From IMG/VR virus record IMGVR_UViG_3300038415_000014, positions 1 to 64,000 of that record: a stretch of DNA of 64,000 bases; one strand, given 5' to 3'. Position 1 is the first letter of the stretch. Each line of letters starts with the position of its first letter. Source of the DNA: a virus. Below are positions 40,340-48,255 of this stretch, in pieces. The notes beneath the pieces were generated by a model that did no database searches, was not told the DNA's origin, and saw only the letters and a program-made list of their open reading frames with translations. The translations under genes were made by a program, and so were the position numbers.

Positions 40340-41152
40340 TCAGAAGTCCCCAGTGTGGTCTTCGCCTATGACAAGTTGATTGACCTTACGACCCATTCGG
40401 TCTTGGTCTAGTAACCCATGCTCATACACCCTGAAGTCCTCGTAGTAGTAACTCGATAGGCTGCTTCTTGATGCATCCAAGATCCCCAACCCACCATTCG
40501 GGTTGTATTGATCCGTGAATATGTACCTGATCTTGAACAGAGTGTGCGCGGGACGTATGATGTTCAGAATTAGACGAACATTAGCCTCAAGAGTGAAGGT
40601 ATCCGTGGGGAACCCAGTCGCTGTATCCGTGACATCTATTTGGAACCCAAACTCATCAGAGATATCGAGCCCTGAGTTGGGCATCCGAGCTTGTAGGAAA
40701 TCCTCAGTGAAGGTCAGGGCTCCTGTAAAGAAGAGCTGAACTCCCTGGATCATTGCCTTTGGAATCGAACCCTCGAAGTAGATCCCAATCACACTGAGGA
40801 GAAATTGTCTGAACTGCTCATCATCATAGTCAGTCGTCGGCAACTGGCCATTCATGAAGACCATGTAGCCAATCAAAGTGTATAGGAAATCAGTGCGAGT
40901 TGTCTCAAAGTCTATGTCGAATTTGACATCTTCGAGTGCTAGCTCCAACCGAGACAACTCCAGAGCCACCGCTTTAATTTCGACTGAATATGCTGGGCCT
41001 TCGATTGTGCTGATATAATTACTCGGGAGTAAGTCAAGTAAGTTCTTGAATATGCTCTGAGTCCTCTGGATCAGGCGTAAGTTGTATTCCTTCCCAGATT
41101 GGGGTATCGTGTGATTCAATCGATCTGGGTCGTTTACGAATCGATCAGCCAT
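40340..41152 (-). CDS. Baseplate protein, probable tail protein I/gp53-like wedge component
   Basis: 270 residues beginning MADRFVNDPDRLNHTIPQSG. Contains a helical N-terminal part (SIFKNLLDLLPSNYISTIEG), a strand-helix core, and the segment NIIRPAHTLFKIRYIF near residue 205, which resembles the R-P-A-H-T hallmark of the P2 gpI/YmfQ-type baseplate family. The position directly downstream of baseplate J also fits gpI. Its first five residues (MADRF) repeat those of the upstream GIY-YIG endonuclease, and its start overlaps that gene by eight bases. Confidence 0.7.
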   Translation of the reverse strand: MADRFVNDPDRLNHTIPQSGKEYNLRLIQRTQSIFKNLLDLLPSNYISTIEGPAYSVEIKAVALELSRLELALEDVKFDIDFETTRTDFLYTLIGYMVFMNGQLPTTDYDDEQFRQFLLSVIGIYFEGSIPKAMIQGVQLFFTGALTFTEDFLQARMPNSGLDISDEFGFQIDVTDTATGFPTDTFTLEANVRLILNIIRPAHTLFKIRYIFTDQYNPNGGLGILDASRSSLSSYYYEDFRVYEHGLLDQDRMGRKVNQLVIGEDHTGDF

Positions 41153-41153
41153 T
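41137..41153. repeat. Direct repeat flanking the GIY-YIG gene, left copy
   Basis: CGAATCGATCAGCCATT, the start of the gpI-like gene read on the plus strand. It matches CGAACCTGTCAGCCATT at 41987-42003 at 14 of 17 positions; both encode Met-Ala-Asp-Arg-Phe at the start of a protein. Confidence 0.5.
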
Positions 41154-42002
41154 GGCCCTTCTCTCCCTGAGTCTAAGGATAATCAAAGAACGAGATATGC
41201 CCAACTCCTTTGCTACTTGTTCTTGAGTCTTACTGCTCAGGAGGTCGAGAATTTGATCTGTTGTAACGCGACTTGGCTTTACAGGCGCCAACGGGTTCCC
41301 GAGTCTTCTTGCTAACTCAACCCTTCTATTTACAAGTCTCACAGAAATTCCCAACTCATCAGCAACCTGAGCTCTAGGTATTCCACTATTTATCCTACTT
41401 AGAATGTAGTCAGTTGAAAGGTCGTGTCTGTAATTAGGGTGCTTGGACCCAGCGAATAAATCCTTACGAGATTCGCTCATTCTTTTCCTAGCCTCAAGTG
41501 ACGGGCGAATCCCCTTATGGCATTCGATGTACTTGAGGATAGTCTCTTGAGAGTGCTTGTAACCCTTGAGCTTAGATGGTCTTCCCTTATTGGCTCTAGA
41601 TATCTTGGAGCGAGATTCTGCACTCACTGCATGACCAGTCATCTTAACACGCATTTTTAGCTTAGTCTCAGGTGATACCTTGTACCCACTTCTACCCCCA
41701 CCACCTTCAACGATATTCGTGAGCAAAGCCCCCTGTTCTCTAGATTCTTGAATCAAACGAACCTCAAGTCGATCAAGCTCCTCGCGAGTATAAGCCTCAC
41801 CTAACTGTCGAACACTAGGTTCCAAGTTTAGACTCAGCAAGATCCGTAACCATCGTGTGACGTATCTTGAATCTTTGAGGTTGTGGGGGTTAAGGTGCGC
41901 CTGAAGTCGAACCTTTAGCATTCTGACGGTTTGACCAATATACCTAAGAGCCCCATCTCTCGGGTCGTATAGTCCGTAAACTATGCCGAACCTGTCAGCC
42001 AT
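41145..42002 (-). CDS. GIY-YIG homing endonuclease
   Basis: 285 residues. The N-terminal GIY-YIG domain reads IVYGLYDPRDGALRYIGQT (catalytic Tyr pair and Arg/Glu regions), with LDRLEVRLIQ later. NUMOD3-like repeats follow (SPETKLKMRVKMTGHAVS, then SAESRSKISRANKGRPS, then SQETILKYIECHKG), then two helix-turn-helix units (RAQVADELGISVRLVNRRV and TQEQVAKELGISRSLIILR), a standard modular homing-endonuclease architecture. The ATG overlaps the baseplate J stop (TAATG). The gene sits exactly between baseplate J and the gpI-like gene. Confidence 0.9.
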   Translation of the reverse strand: MADRFGIVYGLYDPRDGALRYIGQTVRMLKVRLQAHLNPHNLKDSRYVTRWLRILLSLNLEPSVRQLGEAYTREELDRLEVRLIQESREQGALLTNIVEGGGGRSGYKVSPETKLKMRVKMTGHAVSAESRSKISRANKGRPSKLKGYKHSQETILKYIECHKGIRPSLEARKRMSESRKDLFAGSKHPNYRHDLSTDYILSRINSGIPRAQVADELGISVRLVNRRVELARRLGNPLAPVKPSRVTTDQILDLLSSKTQEQVAKELGISRSLIILRLRERRANG

Positions 42003-42003
42003 T
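41987..42003. repeat. Direct repeat flanking the GIY-YIG gene, right copy
   Basis: CGAACCTGTCAGCCATT, the first codons of the GIY-YIG gene and the end of the baseplate J gene. It is a near copy of 41137-41153 at the other end of the endonuclease gene. Confidence 0.5.
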
Positions 42004-45000
42004 ACGAAGCCCCTGCTGCTAGTGAGTAAGTAATCGTGAAGTTGCCCAGGGTGATGAACTCGACGCTCGTCGCCGGGATATCATGGGAGCCGGAGTCCCC
42101 ACGGATAACATAGGACACCGTGTAGGTGTGATCTGTTGGCAGATCTTGGATAATCCCGAATCCAGCAATCGAGATGACAACGTGGTTCGCAGTCCTTCTT
42201 AGGAGTTCTGCTTGTTGTGCTGCTGCGGTAGTAAATCCAGCAGCAACCAAGGTCGCTGTGTCCGTGTAGCCATTGATGACAGCTCCGCCGGAGCCAATGA
42301 TGAAGGCTTGATCAGCAGCTAATGCCACGTTAGCAAGAACACTCACCAAGGCCATGGCCTCATCGTCTTGGAAGACCCCCTTGTGCTCCGTAACCAGCCC
42401 GCCACCATCCGTCGTCGGGAAGGCTAAGGGGTTGGTCAGTAGGTAAGCAACGTTGCTCCCATGGTCCAAAGAACTCAGGTGCAAGTAAGCCGACGTGAGA
42501 GCTTCACGAAGCTTCCTGGACCCATCCGCATAGGCCATCCGAGCCAAAGGAACAACTGGGAAGTCAACACCCTGAGACTCATCAATTGCATGGATGACAT
42601 CACCTTGGGCAAGCCCGCGCCCAATGAGCCTCTGATCAGTTTCGAGGCTGGTATTGGTCCTGATATCAGGATCTGCCTTGTCCTTCGTAGCCCCAGGAAG
42701 AAGCTGTACGGTTGTCTCAAGGACAATTGAGTTCTCAATGGACTGCTTGATGACCACATCGGCTGTCGTGTGGCGCTTGCTATTCACCGTCCGTTGAAGC
42801 TGCTGCAGTAGGTCATTGATGACATAGTTGACCGTGAAGTTCTCGTCGTGCGAATAGTCCACAGATACTGTTGCCCCATTGACAATAGCTGAAGTAGAGG
42901 TACGGATGATCTTGGCTGGCGTAGTTGCCCCACCCTCAACAACCTCATAATCCGGAATAGTCGCATCAGGACCGTTGAACTCAATGGTCCTGTCCTCGCT
43001 GAATACTCGGATGCTCTTAGTGTTGATGCCGATGCTCCCGAGAGGCTCAGGTTGAGCACCAATCAAAACATGAGTTTCGTCGTTGACCTGGATACTAGCA
43101 CCAGAAGGGATACCACCAACTTGATTGATAGATAGGTAATCTGTGGAGATTGTGCTCTCCCCTTCGAGCAAAGGATCCGCCGTCTTGTAAAGGTTGTACC
43201 CAAGAGTGCTATTCAAGGCCCCAGATACCTCACCCACTACAGAGACTACTCGTCGTACAGGTTGGAAAGTGAACGTGAACTGGTTGACGCTGCGGAATCG
43301 ATAGTCAGCTGTCACCACATCATCAAAGTTCGTTACTACCTGACCTGGTAAGCTCGCATTGACTTGGAATGTCTGGTAATCCAGGATAGTCACCCCAGTC
43401 AGCAAGTAGTCCAAGCCCTGAGTGACATTCCGTACACCAAAACCAAGAGTGAGGTTATCCAAAATCTCGGTAATGGGTGTAGTTTGCGTGACCCTGCTGT
43501 CTTCTACTCGGAAGATGAGATTGACTGCATCTAGGATGATGCAGCTAATGTTCTGGGCAATGTCATAGGTGAACGCGAATCTCTCGGATACCTGACGTTC
43601 TTGAGTCCCTTGGATCCAGATATCGACTTTGCCACCAATGTGCTTGTGTCGAACCTCGTCGTAGTCACGCATCATCAAGTCGTCGCCGCTCTTGACGATC
43701 TTGGACTTCACAATTCCAACCTGCTCTGCGGACGTAGAGGCATACCCACCAGCAGTCCCCGTATCTACGGAGTACCCAAGCAAGCAACGAGTAGCCAAGT
43801 CCGAGTTACTCTCACGGTCGGACCCAAAAACTGTAGCATCTCGATTGACTACCTGGAAACCAGAGACACCTTGAACATTGGTGATCTGCCCCGCGGGTCT
43901 GTTGCCATCTGAGCCAACCTGCTCTGCGACGATGTCTACTGTGATCTCGTACTGCTTGGTATCGAAGTTGTAGTAGGTGTCCGCGATAGCGGATTGCATC
44001 ACGTATGATCCACCAACTCTGAACCTTACTGAGGGGATACCAAGAGACGAATCAGCACTTGTAGATACAATCGTCCCACTGGGTACGGGCTTATCGAAGG
44101 ATGGCCGAGCTGTAGTGTAGAATACCTCTTGTCCGAAAGCTGGTCGACCTGGCAAGCGGGTCTTATTGATGTTCCCAGCTAGCTTATCAAAGGCGGCATC
44201 AATGAGGCTCTGAACCGCGTCGTTCGTGGTGTACCCAAGAGCAGCCTTGAGCGCTGTCTTGTATGCGCTTCCGTCTACTGGGTCTGATACTCCGTCTCCG
44301 TTAGCATCATCGATCTGAAGAAGAGTCGGAAAGCTCTGAGTCCTATTGACGAAGTCTACTAGGAAGTATATACGCTCAGCTTCTGAGCTAAATGGATCAA
44401 TCGAGACGTCCCTTGTGGTGGACCCAGGAAGGAGGCCTATCTCAGTGTTAACCCGTTGGATGGCGCTGACATAGTCTGTGACCACCTGAAACTGAGTTCG
44501 ACCAGGCAATGAACGGATTGAGGTGTCAATGATTAGAGGTGAACCGAGAACTTCTTGAGAGAAAGCGCTCTCGACCTCTGAACTTGTCAGAGGATCATAG
44601 TACACTCCAGTCACGACGTAGTAGAGCGGATCAGTATCAGCTACCCCAGCCCATTGGTCATCGTTGATGCTGTCCACGCTACCTGATCGAACATGGTCGA
44701 ACTCGATGAACTCAGTTAGAGAGTAATCCTCGAAGCTAGAGGTGAAGCGGATCTTGTTACTGTAGACCGACGTGTTGTAGGTGCTACTCATCTTAGTCGC
44801 AAGGGTGTTTCCAAACTCATCCTTGCTTACTACGTTAACTTGAAGGAACTCGTCACCCGCATCGAAGATAGTCTGGTCTGCTGCAAACTGAGTGGCATTT
44901 TCCTCGAAGATGGTGGACTTTGCAGAGACTGTGGTAGCGTTGATCTTGTAATACCCAGTTGTACCACCCGCTGCTGTCGAGGCGTAAAAGTTGAACCCTA

Positions 45001-45457
45001 CGAAGTTGGTCGGAAGTGGGACTCCAGCGGTACTGAAGCGTTGAACTGGGAGGGCAGACAGGATTCGAACTGACCCCCGAAGTCTCCTCATTCTGATCCC
45101 AGATGGGGTTTCCACCTGAAGGATATCAGACTGACTGATGAGGGTCACAGAAACCGTTGACGGGACACTAACCCCACCCACGATGTCAATGGTGCGAATC
45201 TGGATTGTGTTAGCACCAGGGCTAAGCGCCAACCCATCTGGGTAGCTGCTCAGATTTGGGATAGTGAAGTTTGGGAGGTTGAAGTCAACGAGAGTCGAGT
45301 CCGAGACAAAGGCAGCACCGTTGATCGACACCTGAATGTCAGAGGTTGAGCTATCAACTGTACCTTGAATCACAATCGATTCTTGGTTTGTCGTGAAAAC
45401 AAGGTTCGTAGTGTAACCAGAACCATCCCTGAGCAAGATCTGTGGTGCGGTAGCCAT
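42002..45457 (-). CDS. Baseplate J-like protein
   Basis: 1151 residues. The N-terminal part (1-120) is a beta domain, followed by fibronectin-like beta strands. From about 480 the baseplate J core is recognisable (TSADSSLGIPSVRFRVGG, then GSDGNRPAGQITNVQG, then ATVFGSDRESNSDLATRCLL, with E-S-N-S-D-L-A-x-R). The J family forms the baseplate wedge (T4 gp6/gp47, P2 J). A D-A-N-G-D-G-V-S-D loop near residue 386 looks like a calcium-binding DxNxDG site. The large size suggests extra domains relative to P2 J. It precedes the GIY-YIG gene with a TAATG overlap. Confidence 0.85.
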   Translation of the reverse strand: MATAPQILLRDGSGYTTNLVFTTNQESIVIQGTVDSSTSDIQVSINGAAFVSDSTLVDFNLPNFTIPNLSSYPDGLALSPGANTIQIRTIDIVGGVSVPSTVSVTLISQSDILQVETPSGIRMRRLRGSVRILSALPVQRFSTAGVPLPTNFVGFNFYASTAAGGTTGYYKINATTVSAKSTIFEENATQFAADQTIFDAGDEFLQVNVVSKDEFGNTLATKMSSTYNTSVYSNKIRFTSSFEDYSLTEFIEFDHVRSGSVDSINDDQWAGVADTDPLYYVVTGVYYDPLTSSEVESAFSQEVLGSPLIIDTSIRSLPGRTQFQVVTDYVSAIQRVNTEIGLLPGSTTRDVSIDPFSSEAERIYFLVDFVNRTQSFPTLLQIDDANGDGVSDPVDGSAYKTALKAALGYTTNDAVQSLIDAAFDKLAGNINKTRLPGRPAFGQEVFYTTARPSFDKPVPSGTIVSTSADSSLGIPSVRFRVGGSYVMQSAIADTYYNFDTKQYEITVDIVAEQVGSDGNRPAGQITNVQGVSGFQVVNRDATVFGSDRESNSDLATRCLLGYSVDTGTAGGYASTSAEQVGIVKSKIVKSGDDLMMRDYDEVRHKHIGGKVDIWIQGTQERQVSERFAFTYDIAQNISCIILDAVNLIFRVEDSRVTQTTPITEILDNLTLGFGVRNVTQGLDYLLTGVTILDYQTFQVNASLPGQVVTNFDDVVTADYRFRSVNQFTFTFQPVRRVVSVVGEVSGALNSTLGYNLYKTADPLLEGESTISTDYLSINQVGGIPSGASIQVNDETHVLIGAQPEPLGSIGINTKSIRVFSEDRTIEFNGPDATIPDYEVVEGGATTPAKIIRTSTSAIVNGATVSVDYSHDENFTVNYVINDLLQQLQRTVNSKRHTTADVVIKQSIENSIVLETTVQLLPGATKDKADPDIRTNTSLETDQRLIGRGLAQGDVIHAIDESQGVDFPVVPLARMAYADGSRKLREALTSAYLHLSSLDHGSNVAYLLTNPLAFPTTDGGGLVTEHKGVFQDDEAMALVSVLANVALAADQAFIIGSGGAVINGYTDTATLVAAGFTTAAAQQAELLRRTANHVVISIAGFGIIQDLPTDHTYTVSYVIRGDSGSHDIPATSVEFITLGNFTITYSLAAGAS

Positions 45458-45465
45458 ACTACGCC

Positions 45466-46602
45466 TTATTGAATCAATGAGTAGTTTTGCAAGTTGCTAA
45501 CGATCTCTTGTTGCTGTGTCGCCCCTAGCAGGTTATTTGGGTATGGGAGCCGCAACCCACGTGTCAATTGAATTGGTTTCAGGGATCTATTTGCAACGGT
45601 AACTGTGATGAATAGAACGGTAGGGTCATTCTGACTCTGCTCCAAGGTCACCCCTTGCAGCTGGAATGGGAACTCCTCATCAGAAACAGCTTGACCTACG
45701 GTCTCTTCCTGCTGCTTCTTGATGGATTGCCATCGCCCAAAGGCAGTGTAGATGTCAGATGTGATCCTATTCTGAAGGATTCCGCCTACTACAAGCTTCT
45801 CTCCAATTTGGTCTATGATTCTAGTACCGTACCAAGTATGAAATGAGTTAGTCCCTGCAACAGTGTAGATGATCTTCTGCACCTCTTGGATCAGAAGGAT
45901 CTCATCTCTGACTTGGATTACCTCACCAGTAACCCCATAGACCCAATCGTTTTCTATGCCAAGACCGCCGCACCTACGACACTCCTCACGGATTGTCGTG
46001 TAGTTAACCTCTAGATAGTTGAGATCGGCCCTGAGGGGCTCATCGAATACAATCTGACGAAGTGGGCGATCTGATAGAGTCCCGGGCTTGTTGACTAATG
46101 CCCATCCAGGGAACACGTTCTTGCCACTAAAGTGGCGGTTGACTGGGATTCCAAGTAGAGTAGCGAGGGTACTGACAGAATCAATGAAGACAGTGGCAGT
46201 TGGGCCCAGCAGATTGCTCCGAAAGAGCATCTTGTTGTTGTCAGTATAGAATTGGACCCCATTCACTCTTGTATTGATCAACAAGGCTAGCTGATCTGGT
46301 TGGATCCGATACCCACTTGGGATCCTGACATCTTGCCAAGGATCATTACCAACTTTTAGCCTCAGCCTGTCATTGACCCCAGTAGTGAGGGTGAACGGGC
46401 CTGAGCGAGATCCACCTGACTGCGCGGGAGTTTGAACCCCATAGGACGGGACCTCTGCAACCCCATTGGCTCGAACTATCACCGAGCTGAGGGATGCTAT
46501 CGGCCGCAAAGGGGTGGCTATCTGCCTGTCCCCTTGCATGAGCAGGTATTCCTCAGCTACCAGGTGAGTACACACTTGTTCTAGCTGACGATCATAACTC
46601 AT
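45466..46602 (-). CDS. Baseplate or tail protein with a CxxCGG motif
   Basis: 378 residues. Starts MSYDRQLEQVCTHLVAEEYL, has a beta-rich middle (GPFTLTTGVNDRLRLKVGND) and the motif ECRRCGGLGIENDW near residue 205, a C-x2-C-G-G knuckle. The region after it (QVRDEILLIQEVQKIIYT, then FHTWYGTRIIDQIG) resembles gp25-like or baseplate wedge proteins of large phages, but the assignment is not firm. The ATG overlaps the upstream stop as ATGA. Confidence 0.7.
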   Translation of the reverse strand: MSYDRQLEQVCTHLVAEEYLLMQGDRQIATPLRPIASLSSVIVRANGVAEVPSYGVQTPAQSGGSRSGPFTLTTGVNDRLRLKVGNDPWQDVRIPSGYRIQPDQLALLINTRVNGVQFYTDNNKMLFRSNLLGPTATVFIDSVSTLATLLGIPVNRHFSGKNVFPGWALVNKPGTLSDRPLRQIVFDEPLRADLNYLEVNYTTIREECRRCGGLGIENDWVYGVTGEVIQVRDEILLIQEVQKIIYTVAGTNSFHTWYGTRIIDQIGEKLVVGGILQNRITSDIYTAFGRWQSIKKQQEETVGQAVSDEEFPFQLQGVTLEQSQNDPTVLFITVTVANRSLKPIQLTRGLRLPYPNNLLGATQQQEIVSNLQNYSLIQ

Positions 46603-47348
46603 GAGCTCGACCCTCCACCTGAAGCGGTATACCCATCCGAGCCACGCTCAATCGCTGGACCATCTTGTGGAGCGCGGGTCCCACCCTGGTCGTACGACGA
46701 CATAGGAGCATAAGTGTACTTACCAAATGGGTCTTGCCCCTTGTCATCAGCGATTGCACGGTAACTAGGATCAATGAACAACTGGTTTACCAATGCTATG
46801 AGATTCTCAAGTGAGCCGTCGACATCGACTGACTTTTTGATGGTCTTGAGTTCGTTGATCTCGTCTTGTAGCTGGTCTGAGTAGTCGATCGCTCGTCGAA
46901 TCTTGCGCTCAAGTTTTTCGAGTCTGTCTAGGTTCCCCTCCGTCCAAGACCTCATCGAACGAACCGCATTCCCCGAGTCACCATCGGATAACCCTGGAAG
47001 CGGTAAGGGCTCACCGTTGGAAAGTATCTTAGAGGTAGCTGTCTCGGAACCCTTCAAGTAGTATACTGGCTGATTGAAGGACCTGACTTGAAGATCGTAG
47101 AATGGGTCCCCCCCTAACACTTCATACGCAGCTACCAATTTGCCTATAAAAGTTATGATTCCAGGTGACCCAGTCGATAGAGAGGTAGGCCTACCACCAG
47201 AGTCGTAATCAAATTTAAGGAATCCAATCCTTTGCTGCTCAATAGTGAGATGCTTGATCCTAGAATCAATATAAACAAGCTGGCTTCTAACATAAGCTAC
47301 GAAGCGAGTGAACTGTGACTTGTTAAATGTACCCAAGAAGTCCATCAT
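46599..47348 (-). CDS. Baseplate/tail structural protein
   Basis: Start taken as ATG 47346-47348, just after the stop of the zinc-array endonuclease; the longer frame to 47477 lies in that gene. The product, about 249 residues, begins MMDFLGTFNKSQFTRFVAYV and has a long coiled-coil-like helix (GNLDRLEKLERKIRRAIDYS, then DQLQDEINELKTIKKSVDV). The C-terminus is Gly/Ser-rich. Position between large tail genes indicates a virion role. Confidence 0.65.
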   Translation of the reverse strand: MMDFLGTFNKSQFTRFVAYVRSQLVYIDSRIKHLTIEQQRIGFLKFDYDSGGRPTSLSTGSPGIITFIGKLVAAYEVLGGDPFYDLQVRSFNQPVYYLKGSETATSKILSNGEPLPLPGLSDGDSGNAVRSMRSWTEGNLDRLEKLERKIRRAIDYSDQLQDEINELKTIKKSVDVDGSLENLIALVNQLFIDPSYRAIADDKGQDPFGKYTYAPMSSYDQGGTRAPQDGPAIERGSDGYTASGGGSSS

Positions 47349-47352
47349 GGTT

Positions 47353-48228
47353 CTAGCCAGCCTTCTTCTTGAGGGTATCGGAGTACTTGAGTAAGTAATT
47401 GACTGCTGAATAAAGGAGATCGGTGGAGTCCCTGAACATCCCAATACCCGCATTACACTTACTACACAAGAAACCACGCGGTTCGTTGGTTACATGGTCA
47501 TGGTCGACTACGGCCCCTCCCTGCCCTACTCGAAGGGGTTCACCGCAAATCTCACAAGGCTTTGCATAGTCAATTACGGTACCGTACTTGTTCTTAGATC
47601 TGTAGCAACTTCTGCATAACCCTGAATTACTAACCCTAGGCTTATCAGGGTGACACACTGAAGGTGGTTGCTCCTCAAAGCGCTTTCTACCGTAGCATGA
47701 CTTACAGACCCCAGACCCAATGACATGTTCAGGTTTATTTGGGTGACACTTCGATGGGTTATGCTTACTCTCTTTTTTAGGAAAGCATGAGAAGCAAATA
47801 CCAGAACCGACTATGTACTCAGGCCTACCAGGATGACACTTTGAAGGGCTTCTTGTCATCCTAACTTGTTCTGAGCGGCACGACTTACACAAACCTGAAC
47901 CGACTATGTACTCAGGTTTGTCAGGGTGGCACTTTGATGGGGAGTGCTTACTTATTCGTTGTGAGTCGCAGCAGGACTTGCATAACCCAGAGCCAACCAC
48001 AAATTCAGGCTTATCGGGGTGACACTTTGATGGCGAGTGGGTAGCTACTCTTTTAGAATCATAGCAAGCAGAACACAAACCAGAACCAATCACAATCTCT
48101 GGCTTATCTGGGTGGCACTTAGATGGAGAATGCTTACTTACTAGCAAGGCATGATAGCAAGAATTACACAAGCCACTAGCCTTCTCAGGTCTATCCGGAT
48201 GGCAAGTAGCCTTCTTTTCCGATTTCAT
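47353..48228 (-). CDS. Endonuclease VII-like HNH homing endonuclease with seven tandem zinc modules
   Basis: 291 residues. Residues 9-212 are seven tandem modules of about 30 residues with the pattern C-H-P-x-[KR]-P-x(3-6)-S-G-[LIV]-C-x2-C, followed by a basic linker with H-S-P-S-K. Each module has the likely zinc ligands C, H, C, C. Residues 225-291 form the nuclease domain: C-E-I-C-G, then VVDHDHVTNEPRGFLCSKCN with the catalytic D-H-D-H, as in T4 endonuclease VII-type HNH proteins. The single CHPD-x-P-x-GLC-x2-C module is common upstream of such nucleases; a seven-fold array is unusual and may give long-site recognition. The gene lies between two tail genes with no intron signals. Confidence 0.88.
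   Translation of the reverse strand: MKSEKKATCHPDRPEKASGLCNSCYHALLVSKHSPSKCHPDKPEIVIGSGLCSACYDSKRVATHSPSKCHPDKPEFVVGSGLCKSCCDSQRISKHSPSKCHPDKPEYIVGSGLCKSCRSEQVRMTRSPSKCHPGRPEYIVGSGICFSCFPKKESKHNPSKCHPNKPEHVIGSGVCKSCYGRKRFEEQPPSVCHPDKPRVSNSGLCRSCYRSKNKYGTVIDYAKPCEICGEPLRVGQGGAVVDHDHVTNEPRGFLCSKCNAGIGMFRDSTDLLYSAVNYLLKYSDTLKKKAG
47593..48204 (-). repeat. Seven coding repeats of a C-x-H...C-x2-C zinc module
   Basis: Seven consecutive units of 29-33 codons; units 2 to 4 are the most alike (each opens CHPDKPE and ends near SPSK). Units 5-7 and unit 1 have diverged. The pattern suggests expansion by tandem duplication followed by divergence. Confidence 0.85.
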
Positions 48229-48255
48229 TTGAATCTCTACACCTTACTAGGTCAA

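Noticed and set aside
41145-42002. Group I intron around the homing endonucleases
   Set aside because: Flanking genes are complete with their own starts and stops, and the endonuclease genes overlap them by a few bases, leaving no room for intron RNA structure.
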